Shown piece by piece: positions 47,924 to 58,464 of a stretch of DNA of 64,000 nt. The notes beneath the pieces are model-generated. The model was given only the letters and a program-made list of their open reading frames with translations. It was not told where the DNA came from and made no database searches. Every line of letters begins with the position of its first letter. Position 1 is the first letter of the stretch. This DNA is from Microvelia longipes (lineage: Eukaryota > Arthropoda > Insecta > Hemiptera > Veliidae): positions 11,239,355-11,303,354 of the forward strand of contig JACMZG010001908.1 in assembly GCA_018340805.1 (NCBI GenBank). The letters run 5' to 3'. A program made the position numbers and the translations under genes.

Positions 47924-48330
47924 ATAATGATAGTGTGTTATACTTATAAACACACATAAACACAAGAGATTATAAAATTATTTTAAAAAAATGTTTTCCC
48001 TTGCCTGAACCATAGTTTTTGTGAAATATTTGCAACAACCCTACCGGACCCCTGCCCCCCCCCCTGGCTTTGCCTATACTCTATAATAACACAATATAAG
48101 CTATAATGATAGTGTGTTATACTTATAAACACACACAAACACAAGAGATTATAAAATTATTTAAAAAAAATGTTTTCCCTTGCCTGAACCATAGTTTTTG
48201 TGAAATATTTGCAACAACCCTACCGGACCCCTGCCCCCCCCCTGGCTTTGCCTATGCTCTTATAATAACACAATAAGCTATAATGATAGTGTGTTTACTT
48301 ATAAAACACACACAACACAAAGGGATTATT
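47924..48330 (+). repeat. 178-bp tandem duplication with poly-C runs, 2.2 copies
   Basis: ATAATGATAGTGTGTT occurs at 47924, 48103 and 48280, steps of 179 and 177 bp. Each full copy contains CCCTTGCCTGAACCATAG, CCCTACCGGACCCCTGCC with a run of eight or more C, and CTGGCTTTGCCTAT. The two full copies are nearly identical, so the duplication is recent. Confidence 0.9.
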
Positions 48331-48430
48331 AAATTTAGGTGTAATCACGATTTCGGATTTTTAGAGCAAAATCAACAATTTTATATCAAAATAAAAAAAA
48401 ATAATATATCTAGGGTATAAATTAAGAAAA
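48331..48430 (+). mobile_element. family A element, 3-prime end only
   Basis: TAGGTGTAATCACGATTTCG, TTTTTAGAGCAAAATC and TAGGGTATAAATTAAGAAAA. Confidence 0.6.
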
Positions 48431-48961
48431 GCAAAAAACAAACATAAATACATAAATTTGCATAGTATAAAGCGCTGCTTACTTAAATGTAAACAAGCAG
48501 TAAGTCTAATATGACATTGTTTCACAAAAGTTCCCAAGGCTAAGGTAACTTTTAGACTATTCAATGGAAAAGAATCTTCCTTACATGTTAGACTTTGTTA
48601 GTTCCCTAAAAAACACTAGATTTCCAATTTTCTCTCTCAATTAGGCTTTTTTTTTAAGAACTAAAAAATAATTAAATGGTTTTTATAAAGAATAAGCTTT
48701 GGAAGATGTTATTAACTATGAGATAATCGGAGAAGTTAAACGATTGTCTTAGTATGGTAGTTAAATAATATTTTTAAACCCTTTTTTTAATAAGTCATTT
48801 TGTTAGAGTTTAGATTCTCTAGATGATCTTACTGATTCCAGTCAACTAGATTTTTAGCTAAATTGTATCAGGAAATGACGCTTATGAGGTTGTTTGGATG
48901 ACGGAAGTTGAGTGGGGGGGGAAGGAGAAAAAATTACATATGAACTACGAGGGGAAATGCA

Positions 48962-49274
48962 TAGATATATTATTACTAGAGAAGCTCTATAGGTTGAATT
49001 TTGAAACATCGAAAAAGTAACCTGACCATCTTCGACAATTAATATATTCTAATAAACAAAATGAAATAGTAACATATACAGCAGAACGTTAAAAATTCAA
49101 ATAAAAACACAAACAATGTGCGGGAAGCCGGAAACAATTAATTTATTATAACCTTAACTCGCTATTGAAAGAGGTTTTCAATGAGGTTACACAGAGCCCA
49201 TGAGAGCCCTGAAATTGTGTTTCAGGCGTCTTAACGTATTGAGACAGGCTATGCCCTCTCTAGTATATATCTCT
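48962..49274 (+). mobile_element. MITE D, copy 2
   Basis: AGATATATTATTACTAGAG and the inverted CTCTAGTATATATCTCT as ends; internal GAAACATCGAAAAAGTAACC, CAATGTGCGGGAAGC and GAGGTTACACAGAGCCC. Confidence 0.85.
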
Positions 49275-49310
49275 ATGATAAAAACTCAGGGAGATACCAT
49301 GATAACCATA

Positions 49311-49618
49311 GAGATATATTATTAGAGAGGCACTATAGGTTAAATTTTGAAACATCGAAAAAGTAAACTGACCACCTCGCTAATAAATATAATAAAATGA
49401 TCAGTACAAACTTTCAGTAACTTATACAGTAGAGCGTTAAAAATACAAATCAAAATACATGGAATGAGCGGGAAACCGAAACAATTAATTTATTATAACC
49501 TTAACTCACTCTTGGAGGAGGTTTTAATGAGGTTACACAAAGCCCCTGAGAGCCCCAAAAAAGATGTTTCAGGCTTCTCAAAGTAATGAGATAGGTTATG
49601 CCCCCTCTAGTATATACC
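49311..49618 (+). mobile_element. MITE D, copy 3
   Basis: GAGATATATTATTAGAGAGG at the left and CCCTCTAGTATATACC at the right. It lies only 36 bp after copy 2 and in the same orientation. Confidence 0.85.
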
Positions 49619-49755
49619 TAGACAACTTAGTTAAAACCACTAAGGAGGTCTTAAAAACACCTAAAACGGATATTTCCGGTGACATCTCAGTTTCGGATTT
49701 TTTGCTATCGCCATACTTTTCCTATATACCTACGGTATAAATGAGGAAAAGTAAA
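49619..49755 (+). mobile_element. family A element, 3-prime end
   Basis: CCTAAAACGGATATTTCCGG, ACATCTCAGTTTCGG and the full terminal hairpin from ACTTTTCCTATATACC to GGTATAAATGAGGAAAAG. Confidence 0.85.
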
Positions 49756-50163
49756 AAATTGAGGTCAAGAATGTTCGTTCGAGCAAATTAGCCCGGAGAG
49801 GAGTGGGGGAATTTGCTCGTATGACCGTTTGTGGAATTAAACATTAGCGTCAACATGGCGACTCAAAAATACCTTATTCTTTTTATTTTATTATAATTAA
49901 CTATTATTAAATTTATAATACTAAACAAATAAAAGACAACTTACGTTTATAGAGGTGAAATCGCAAGTTGTATTCCATGAATCAACGCGAAAGAAAATCC
50001 CAAAACTTTTAATTTACTTCGAACTTTATATTTAATATTTACTATCAAAATCAAGTGTTGATTATGAAACATTAAAATTATAAATAACTAATTATAAAAT
50101 AAAGTATCAACAGTGACAAAACAACAGACTCCGTGTCAAATAAGATAAATTATAAATAACTTA
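49756..50163. other. non-repetitive stretch, possible intron or alternative leader
   Basis: It holds a second consensus donor on the minus strand (AAAC/GTAAGTTG at 49944/49945). No coding frame is visible. Confidence 0.3.
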
Positions 50164-50340
50164 CCACAGATAAACTTAATGCGTGTCGGTAAAACGAGAA
50201 TAAAGCCACCGTTTGAAGTAGGAAATCATAAAAATGGCAAGATAATTAAAATGCTGGCTTCTCATTGGTCCATTCTAGAGTTTTCTGCAGAGTCTTATAT
50301 CAACCCATAATGCTACGCGCTCTTGTGTTTATTAAACGGC
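50164..50340 (-). promoter_or_regulatory. possible promoter and non-coding first exon on the minus strand
   Basis: Reading the minus strand from 50340 downward there is a GCGCGTAGC patch, a TGATATAAGAC TATA-like box (about 50300), GGACCAATGAG with a CCAAT box (about 50265), then about 100 bp of mixed composition ending in TTTATCTGTG/GTAAGTTATT, a consensus splice donor at 50165/50164. No family repeat overlaps it. It could start a gene running toward lower coordinates, where the coding exon at 11111-11599 lies on the same strand. The link is speculative. Confidence 0.25.
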
Positions 50341-51210
50341 GGGAATATATGAAATTAATTATTTTAATTTGAAATGGATCTAATATTAAAAAAAATAATA
50401 ATAATTTGGAAGTTAAAACTAAAAAAATGATGAAAAATTATTTTATCACTGCCTCCTTTATATTAGATCTTATAATTATTTTCATTGCAAATATATTATC
50501 GAAAATACTTTACGGATTAGGAAGTTTAATGAAATTAGTCATTAATAAAATGTAAATTAATTTATTTTTGTATGAATTTTAAGTTTTTAAAATTCGCAAA
50601 ACTTGCAGTCTATACTTATAAACATAACATAAACACACTTATAAACATTGTAATAGCTAAAACTTTATAAAAATCTTAATATATTCGGAGCCACAGCGAA
50701 GCAAATATTATTTGTTTTACTCTTTTAATTAATTTTTTTTGCTAGGTTGAGTAGTTCTAATTCTTTAAATTCTTTTTTTTTTTTTTGGTATTTATGTTAA
50801 TTAAATATATTCTTTTTAGGCATGATTATGGCCAGCGCCGAACAACGTCACACATTAATTCATTTTTTTTATTATCCCATTCTTGGACTATCAACATTAA
50901 AAATAAGTTAAAAGGGATACAGCTCAACGTCTTGATCAACTTTTGATTAATAACGTGGGCAGTCATATAGATAGGGAAGTAATAGAGTAAAAATTACCAG
51001 CGGGTATACAACGTACATTGGGGACACTATCAACTAATCAAAGGACAAACGTACTTAAGGATAGACAAAACCTAACCCCAACCGATGCGGTAAGGCAACT
51101 ACCCAACATCTAACCCATTACCCCGTTGGGATTGCAATATGTTGAACTTATCGATTAGAGATAATCGATTAATAGGTCAATATTGCCCATTGTCATGCAC
51201 TTAGAATAAT
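50341..51210. other. intergenic stretch, no gene seen
   Basis: AT-rich, no shared repeat recognised. Confidence 0.5.
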
Positions 51211-51721
51211 ACTATATATAGAAGGAGCACAGGGCCGTAAACACAATGTAATTCCACTGATAACACGAAAGCCGGTTGACTGGTGCAACTAAGTAATGCT
51301 GCCAACCTGACAACAAAACATTATTTTAAATATATGTCTTTAATATCTATAATAAAGAAAGATCCTAAAGAACAAATATAATAACTTAACAACCTACTGA
51401 GTATTTAATAAACCAGTCTTAGATGGCAAAAGGATAGCGGAATACAAGAATCTACATTTAGTTGACGAGGACTACTTAAAATAATTTTAATAATACGTTA
51501 ACTACAATTTAAAATGCTTAAATATTGTAATCGCACCGATTATTTATATAAGTATTTTATGAATAATCAATCATTAATTAATAATAGAACATAATATTCA
51601 GCAACCGGAAGTATTGCCAACTTTTTTTTGGAAAATTGTATATTGTTAGGGTGGCAGCATTACTTAGTTGCACCAGTGAACCGACTTTCGTGTTATCAGT
51701 AGTGCTCCTTCTATATATAGT
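51211..51721. mobile_element. MITE with ~85-bp terminal inverted repeats
   Basis: Left ACTATATATAGAAGGAGCAC, then CTGATAACACGAAAG, CGGTTGACTGGTGCAACTAA and GTAATGCTGCCA; the right end is the inverse of all these blocks in the same order. The left arm has an extra insertion (GGGCCGTAAACACAATGTAA). The core of about 300 bp is AT-rich and non-coding. Confidence 0.85.
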
Positions 51722-52077
51722 AAAGGTCATGCAAGTCCTAACAGGTTGCTATGATGGCTACTATCGATGATATATCGAATTCTTAGATCCCCTTCTTTTC
51801 TAACCCCTCCCCTACAGGAAAACGTCAGATTTATTTCTTTCTTTCACATCCTGGCTAAACTTGCTTGATAATTTCCAAGAATTTTTTTTGTTTGGATAGA
51901 ACATTGTAACAATTTTATTTGCAAATCAAACCTGGATAGGATAGAGCGCAGCGGATTTATATAACCAAGGGTCTTGAATAAAGGGAATGACGCATTAAGG
52001 AACATTTCTGACCCCATGGAAGTTGTGCTTATTTATTTTTAAATTTATGTCTTTTATATTTATAAACTATATTATAA
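51722..52077. other. intergenic stretch, nothing recognised
   Basis: No gene or repeat seen. Confidence 0.5.
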
Positions 52078-52114
52078 TATTTATATATATATATATATTA
52101 TATATTATATATAT

Positions 52115-52169
<55 letters not shown>
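52078..52169. repeat. (TA)n microsatellite
   Basis: Interrupted TA tract. Confidence 0.95.
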
Positions 52170-52171
<2 letters not shown>

Positions 52172-52779
52172 CTAAATAAAAAAATGAAATTAAACATTAC
52201 CCCGAAAAGACTTAATATTTCTTTAGCTACTATGAAAACTGATGGCAAGATAAGATTATCCTAAACTAACTATTGTTATAAACACTCCAACTCTTTATAA
52301 ACTTATCAAATAAGAACGATATTCGTACATCATTTATTTGATAAATATCAAATAAAGAAGAACAAAGGACTATTATTATTTAAAGATCAAGTTCAAAGCA
52401 ATTCTGAAACAAATCTGAAGAAGCCAAGTACAAGAAAAAATGAAAACTGGGAAAGGATTATTGTATTGCGGGTTATTAAAAGTAAACGCGGTTATTTGTC
52501 CTTAATATTTAAGAAGATAATTCTATTAAATGGAGGAAATACTTTCTAATATTGTAATAGGTATCTGGAATATAGTTGCCACATCCTTCAAATATAACGA
52601 TAGGAGGAAAAGGGGGATGAGTATAGAGATACATTGTGCACATAACAGGCTAAAAATCAATTAATAACAAATAATTAACGGTGGTCAGATTAATTTTTTC
52701 CATGTTTCAAAATTTAACCCATAACGTCTCTTTATTAGTAATATTTTAGTTCCCTAGTCTTTGGATAATCAGATTAACA

Positions 52780-52861
52780 CATTATATTATATAATTATAA
52801 TATAATTATTATAAATTATAATTATAATATATTAAATAATATATTATAATATAATAATTAA
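52780..52861. repeat. AT-only palindromic tract
   Basis: About 80 bp of ATTATAATTATAATAT-type sequence with no G or C; locally self-complementary. Confidence 0.8.
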
Positions 52862-53486
52862 ATGTGTGTGTAAGTGCGACATTTTTGTGTCTTAGACGTT
52901 TCTATGTGACACGATAACTTTGGAACACTTTCTCATATCGTAATGAAACTTAATACAAAAATCAATTTTGCTAATAGCTAGAACCCTATTGTTTTTGAAA
53001 TATGTGTGACGCCATTAACCACAATAATGACCCCACAACAAAAAATCACATTTCATATACTGTTTAGATTAGGCTAAATATTTTTGCAAATATACTACTA
53101 TGTATGGTTCACAAAAATTTTATAACATTTTACAAGTTATATAAACAACACAAGTTATATACAAGTTTAAAACATTTTATAAGTTCTTATTATTTTTATT
53201 AGTTATTTATTAATTCTGGTTTTACTGATTGACAAATAAATCAAACAAAACAATGTCGTTAAATAACTTAATGTAAACAAATTAAGTTTTTTGACTAATA
53301 CATTTGAAAATTTGCTTATATCGTGGCAGTATGCTACTTATATAAACCAGTAATATGACAAACTAATAAAGTACAACATCCATGTAGCCGCAAAGCGGTC
53401 ACAGGGAGGCGAGGGGGCCGCGAAGCGTCCTCAGCGTCGAACCTGCGGAGCGGCATTATTAAAATTTTATAAAAATTTTAATAATG
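52862..53486 (+). repeat. family B repeat, second copy, with GC hairpins
   Basis: GTGTGTGTAAGTGCGACATT, CTTAGACGTTTCTATG, GAAACTTAATACAAAAATCA and GACGCCATTAACC repeat the order seen at 14209. After a longer AT-rich insert come CATGTAGCCGCAAAGCGGTC, GGGGCCGCGAAGCGTCC and CTGCGGAGCGGC. It ends in a perfect AT palindrome, CATTATTAAAATTTT mirrored, at 53454-53486. Confidence 0.6.
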
Positions 53487-54366
53487 AAACATAAAACAAT
53501 AAAATAAATTTAATGAATTACTACACCGCAATAATTTTTATATTAAATCGATTTTTGTTTCTGAAATAACCTCAATAAGTTATATTGTATTAACCCAATA
53601 AAATCCTATTGCGCCCACACCGCGACCCTGAAGACCTCTGTCACTCCCTCAAACTTATTTCTATTTCAGACCTAAGTCACTGACAGAGAGACCGCATGTT
53701 TTTGATCCTGTAGAAATTTCACAACAGGAAGTTATGATTAACTCTATGTATCATTTATTATGTTTTCTTAGCTAAGATATAGAGAGACACAATAAAATTA
53801 CTGTAAATGTAATTCTATTATATCTTAAGTCAACAAAGCAAGCAAGGTCAAATATGTACGGCGTAATGAGCGGCCTTCGTGGTAACTTCATGTGAAGTTC
53901 ATGAGTTAATTTGTTTGCTAATGAGCTAATTTAATATTTGCTGATGATACGGTAATTTTTGTGATTTTTATTTAACAACTAACAATGAAGTTGGAGCAAG
54001 AAGAGTAAATGTTGCGTTTCAATACGAAATTATAAAATAATGATTGTTTATTTACCTTGCTGTTCATTCTTATGTATACCTTAGGTTTGTAATTTTGTAA
54101 CCTTAACTTTCTTTATAAGGTCGAATATTTTCATATTTATTACACGAATTTTCTTTAATACTTCCAAAACCCGTCCGACCTTTCTCGAGTGCCTAATACC
54201 CTGGCCTTAACCTTGACAGACGTTTAAATTGGCAACAAAGACAAAATGTATTGAAGTATTACGAAGCTTTAAGTCCCACTATGTCTTTTAAGCTTAAGCC
54301 ATATAGTTATCATAAGTTTTCATTGAGCAACACTCTTCGAATCTGTAATATCATTTTGAAATTGAT
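53487..54366. other. intergenic stretch, no gene seen
   Basis: No domain in the 68-codon frame near 54251. Confidence 0.5.
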
Positions 54367-54495
54367 AGAGAATACTAGAGGGGGCATAGCCTATACATTG
54401 AGAGTCCTGAAACATCTTTTTGGGGCTCTGTGTAAACTTATTGAAACCTCCTCCTAAATGAAATTAAGGTTATAATAAATCAATTGTTTTCGGTT
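54367..54495 (-). mobile_element. MITE D, 3-prime fragment
   Basis: ATACTAGAGGGGGCATAGCC, GAAACATCTTTTTGGGGCTC and AATTAAGGTTATAATAAATC: the reversed right half of MITE D. Confidence 0.8.
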
Positions 54496-54528
54496 CCCTC
54501 CAAATTTTTTGTTTGTCCGAAAAAGAAA

Positions 54529-54870
54529 TATGTCACTCCACTTAGTATATATTTATTGATAGAGCCGACTTTCAAACTTAACAGCTCATCATCAGTGCCT
54601 ACCAACAAAGTATCAAACGAAATAAATATAAAAAGCAGCAAAACGGAAAAAATAATAAATAAAATCAAAGAAATAAATACAATAAATAAATAGATAGAAA
54701 AATAAATAAATAAACTAAAATAAATAAATTAAATTAAAAATAAGATAAAATAAAAAATAAATAAATACAAATATTTATTTCGTTTGGTACTTTGTTGGTA
54801 GGCACTAATGATGAACTGTTAAGTTTGAAAGTCGGCTCTGTCAACAAATATATACTAAGTGGAGAGACAT
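54529..54870. repeat. palindromic retroelement piece with hammerhead-like cores on both arms
   Basis: Arms of about 93 bp: TGTCACTCCACTTAGTATAT to CTACCAACAAAGTATCAAAC, mirrored at 54778-54870. Each arm, read outward from the centre, contains CTGATGATGAGCTGTTAAGT (ATGATGAACTG in the right arm) then TTGAAAGTCGGCTCT. The loop of about 150 bp is a degenerate (AAATA)n-like tract. Confidence 0.85.
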
Positions 54871-55000
54871 CTTTCTTTTTTTCTTCTATTTGGAAACTCC
54901 ATAACTCATCTTACTACCGACAGGAAGAGTTCAAAGACAACTAAATATATAATAATAAGAGGATATAAAAGAAGAACTAAGGTGAGCGTTAATGGAGTTC

Positions 55001-55284
55001 ATCTTAATAAAAGAGAAAGAAGTCTCTCCACAAAAATATATTTCTTTATAGCAAAGCGCTTTCAACCTAACAAGAGGTCATCATCAGTGCTAGCCGTTGA
55101 ATAAGAAGAGAGTGATAGATGAGTCTATAGATCAGATATCAAAGATAGTCTATCTTTGATATCTGATCTATCACTCTCTTCTTTATTCAACGGCTAGCAC
55201 TGATGATGACCTCTTGTTAGGTTGAAAGCGCTTTGCTATTAAGAATATATTTTTGTGGAGAGACTTCTTTCTCTTTTATTAAGA
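55001..55284. repeat. near-perfect 284-bp palindrome with two hammerhead-like cores
   Basis: Left arm TCTTAATAAAAGAGAAAGAA to GATCAGATATCAAAGATAG, mirrored to 55284 with only a few differences and almost no loop (AGATAGTCTATCT at the centre). Each arm, read outward, has CTGATGA, a 5-bp stem GACCT/AGGTT, GAAA, a 3-bp stem AGC/GCT with loop GCTTT, then A. On the plus strand these are 55200-55206, 55208-55223, 55224-55227 and 55227-55238. A half copy lies at 546-705. Confidence 0.9.
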
Positions 55285-55789
55285 GGATATAAGTATAAGA
55301 TTTCTGAATTAGTGATAACTTAGTTTATAAGCATTATAATAAGCGAGACAGTACCTCCCTCCACGGCTCAAGATATCTTTTTATCTTTTGTGGACGGATA
55401 AACCTGGCTAGTATAGCATATGTTAAATAATAATTGTATATTTTCAAATAAAGTTTTAAAAAAAATTACAACAACAAAAATTTCCCTGGAAAATATTTAA
55501 TAGCCTTTATTTATTACTCATTGCTTTCCTCGATAAAAATAATATTTATCGCATCATAAAAAACAAATCATACAACTTTTAAGAATACGACTAACAGAAC
55601 AAAACTAGGCCCGTACGGCCGCATTAAGGAAACAACAAAAACACATTATTAAAAAAGAAGAAAAATACAAACAGCCGTTTCCTGTCGTAACTATAGTAAC
55701 AATACATTACTCAAAATAGAAAGTAAATACTTTCAAAAATAAATAAAATAGGTATAGAATTTTTAATATTAGAATTATCACATGAAAGG
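55285..55789. other. intergenic stretch, no gene seen
   Basis: AT-rich; the 70-codon frame at 55711-55923 runs into the next palindrome and is not supported. Confidence 0.5.
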
Positions 55790-56305
<516 letters not shown>

Positions 56306-56667
56306 CTACCGAGTTTTGCAAAACATGATTAGTTGATACAATATAATTGTGCGAGAGACACCTAGGAAATGTAACAGTCAGACTGTAATGCTACATCTGG
56401 GAACTGTTCCATCATTCGACATTTGTCATCATCGATGGCTCGACATAATCTCATGTCCTACTCTGTTTCGTTACTTCTAATTCATCAGGGCGCCGGCAGA
56501 GCTTATTACCGGTCGAGTTGAGTGTTATATATTGATATATATAATCTGTAATCATATGATCTAATCTTCTATATACGTCTTTATTCTCTCTCGCCTGTCA
56601 GTCTAGTTGCGATTTCTCACTCGGGAAATATTTAATTGTTTACAAGCATGATATTTGATTTTTTTAC

Positions 56668-56808
56668 CTCTTCAGTTTCTTCATATTCGTGTTCTTTTTG
56701 TTGTTCAACTTGTTGATAGTGATGATTATTCATATTTTTATAAGACCGTATTCCCATGCGAACTATTGTACACTTTCTCATAAACACGCGTAGCACTGCG
56801 TAAGCCAT
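56668..56808 (-). CDS. probable first coding exon, mitochondrial-presequence-like
   Basis: ATG at 56808-56806 sits in a good context (TTTAAAATGGC), with an in-frame TAG a few codons upstream and a GTTGTTGTTGTT leader. The product starts MAYAVLRVFMRKCTIVRMGI, then RSYKNMNNHHYQQVEQQKEH and EYEETEE. The first 25 residues have Arg/Lys but no acidic residue, which suits a mitochondrial targeting sequence; residues 28-47 are Gln/Glu-rich. A consensus donor, GAAGAG/GTAAAA, lies at 56668/56667; without splicing the frame would end after 58 residues. The upstream 150 bp (56820-56970) are GC-richer with several CpG, fitting a promoter. The next exon would be at lower coordinates and was not found. It is 0.5 kb downstream of the histidine-rich gene, on the same strand, so a 3-prime relation to that gene is also possible. 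Confidence 0.4.
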
Positions 56809-57005
56809 TTTAAACAACTATTTGAACACAACAACAACAACAGATAAGGAATTAGTACTCGCTGTTAACTCGACACAAGAGCGGGAATAAGAACCTACAT
56901 ACCGGTTTGAATGTACGACTGTGACTAGACTATTAGGCGCTTTACAGGCTCGGCCCGAACTCTAGCGGTAATATGATTCAACTTTATTCAAGTTTTTTTC
57001 TATTG

Positions 57006-57011
57006 TTTATT
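57006..57011 (-). promoter_or_regulatory. candidate polyadenylation signal AATAAA
   Basis: AATAAA on the minus strand about 310 bp after the stop of the histidine-rich frame; a second one lies at 56983-56988. Confidence 0.35.
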
Positions 57012-57319
57012 GTTTACTTGAGAATTACTCTCAGACTGAGACAGTTCGAGTATCTTTAAAAAGTAAATTGATTTCTTAATACTTTTTAATACTAAATGAT
57101 TAGCTTTTAATATGAGATCAACTGTATAACGGACCACTGTCAACAATAGAAAAAAAAATAATAAAAAAATTAGAGTTAGAGAGACGTAAAAAGAAGAAAA
57201 ATATAAAAAAATAACAAAATATATTTAGCAGACTTTTCAATAATAAAACTCAAAAAGAAGTCAATAACAAGAAATCACAGGCAAATGGTTCAAGCGCAGA
57301 TGGCTTGGTAATAAGTAGA

Positions 57320-58120
57320 TTAGAAATGAGCTTCATATCCACCGTGTCCGCCACCGTGGCCGGATTGGACCTGAATGTGTCCACCATGATGATGATCAAG
57401 TTGGCCGTGGCCAGCATGTTTGTGTTCATAATGTCCGTAAAGGGAATGCTTGTGTTCGTGCTCACCAGCTCCGTGGTGTTTGTGCTCGTGGTGGCCTGCA
57501 CCGTAGTGTTTATGATCATGATGACCCTGTCCGTAATGTTTGTGCTCATGCTGACCGTGTCCAGCGTGTTTATGATCGTGATGAGCTTGGGCATGATGTT
57601 TGTGTTCGTGTTTAGCATTGGCATGGTGATTATGTTCGTGTTTGGCGTTTCCTTGATGGTAGTGCTTATGATCAGCATTAGCTTTGTGGTGGTGATGATG
57701 CTCGGCATTAGCGTGGTGTTGGTGTTTGTGAGCAGCCTGAGCATGATGTTTATGCTCGTGGTGAGCAGCACCCTGGTGATGATGTTTGTGTTCGGCATTG
57801 GCTTTGTGATGATGTTGATGCTGAGCGTTAGCGTGGTGTTCGTGTTTATGATGAGCGTTAGCATAATGCTTGTGTTCATGATGAGCATCTCCCTCGTGGT
57901 GATGTTTATGCTCTTGGTGTCCTCCGTGTTTGTGATAATGTTCGTTCTTTCCTTCATGAACGTGTTTATGCAAGACCTGTCCTTCATGGACGTGCTTGTG
58001 TAGAACAGAATGCTTTGTGTGATGCTCGTATCCTCCACTGAAGTCGTCATAACCTGATCTCCTCACCCTCACTAGTTCCTCCTCACTACCAACCATACTC
58101 CTAAGCAAATTATCAACCAT
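57320..58120 (-). CDS. histidine-rich decapeptide-repeat protein (266 aa)
   Basis: The frame starts at ATG 58120 with an in-frame TAA three codons upstream and ends at TAA 57320. The product opens MVDNLLRSMVGSEEELVRVR, with no signal peptide visible, and RVRR at 18-21 would suit a processing site. From residue 41 to 230 there are 19 decapeptides in unbroken register, each beginning H-x-H-x-H, typically HEHKHHANAx or HDHKHYGAGH; two more (231, 241) have Tyr or Leu at position 1. I count 90 His in 266 residues. The tail is Gly/His-rich (GGHIQVQSGHGGGHGGYEAH, then F). Alternating His suit a beta-strand face that binds Zn, Cu or Ni or reacts to pH; possible settings are cuticle, jaw-like hard parts or metal storage. 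That is inference. The same DNA has two other long frames (one per strand) because the unit is 30 bp; they lack a coherent start and end. A secretion signal could sit on an unseen 5-prime exon (a TTTGCTTAG acceptor lies at 58106-58098). Confidence 0.75.
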   Translation of the reverse strand: MVDNLLRSMVGSEEELVRVRRSGYDDFSGGYEHHTKHSVLHKHVHEGQVLHKHVHEGKNEHYHKHGGHQEHKHHHEGDAHHEHKHYANAHHKHEHHANAQHQHHHKANAEHKHHHQGAAHHEHKHHAQAAHKHQHHANAEHHHHHKANADHKHYHQGNAKHEHNHHANAKHEHKHHAQAHHDHKHAGHGQHEHKHYGQGHHDHKHYGAGHHEHKHHGAGEHEHKHSLYGHYEHKHAGHGQLDHHHGGHIQVQSGHGGGHGGYEAHF

Positions 58121-58464
58121 ATAGTATTATTAATAATCACCTGATAAACATTACCTATAACAGACTTAGAAAGACTAACAGTTCTGTGCTAAATATCGAC
58201 TGTAGATATTAAGTCATTTTAAATGCCAGATCATTTACTAATTGCTTGTGAAAACATACGGTTTTTTGAAAGTTTATTTTATATGTATTTAGCAGCTTGT
58301 AGATTATTAGAAAAGGAGGGTATCAGCTTTAGCTATACTGAAGCGATGGGTGGAGAGGGGGGTCTTTAATGCAGAATATAGAACTAACATTAATATTTTC
58401 ACCAGACATATGTATTAATACATATGTATTAGTACATATGTATTACTGGACTTGAACATTTTAA
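58121..58464. other. upstream region of the histidine-rich gene
   Basis: AT-rich. A CATATGTATTAATACATATG-type short palindromic repeat lies at 58408-58443. No clear TATA box position could be assigned. Confidence 0.4.

Noticed and set aside
57305..58003. Hydrophobic 232-codon plus-strand frame opposite the His-rich gene
   Set aside because: It is the antisense reading of the 30-bp unit; no coherent start or end, and Val/Met-rich low complexity.
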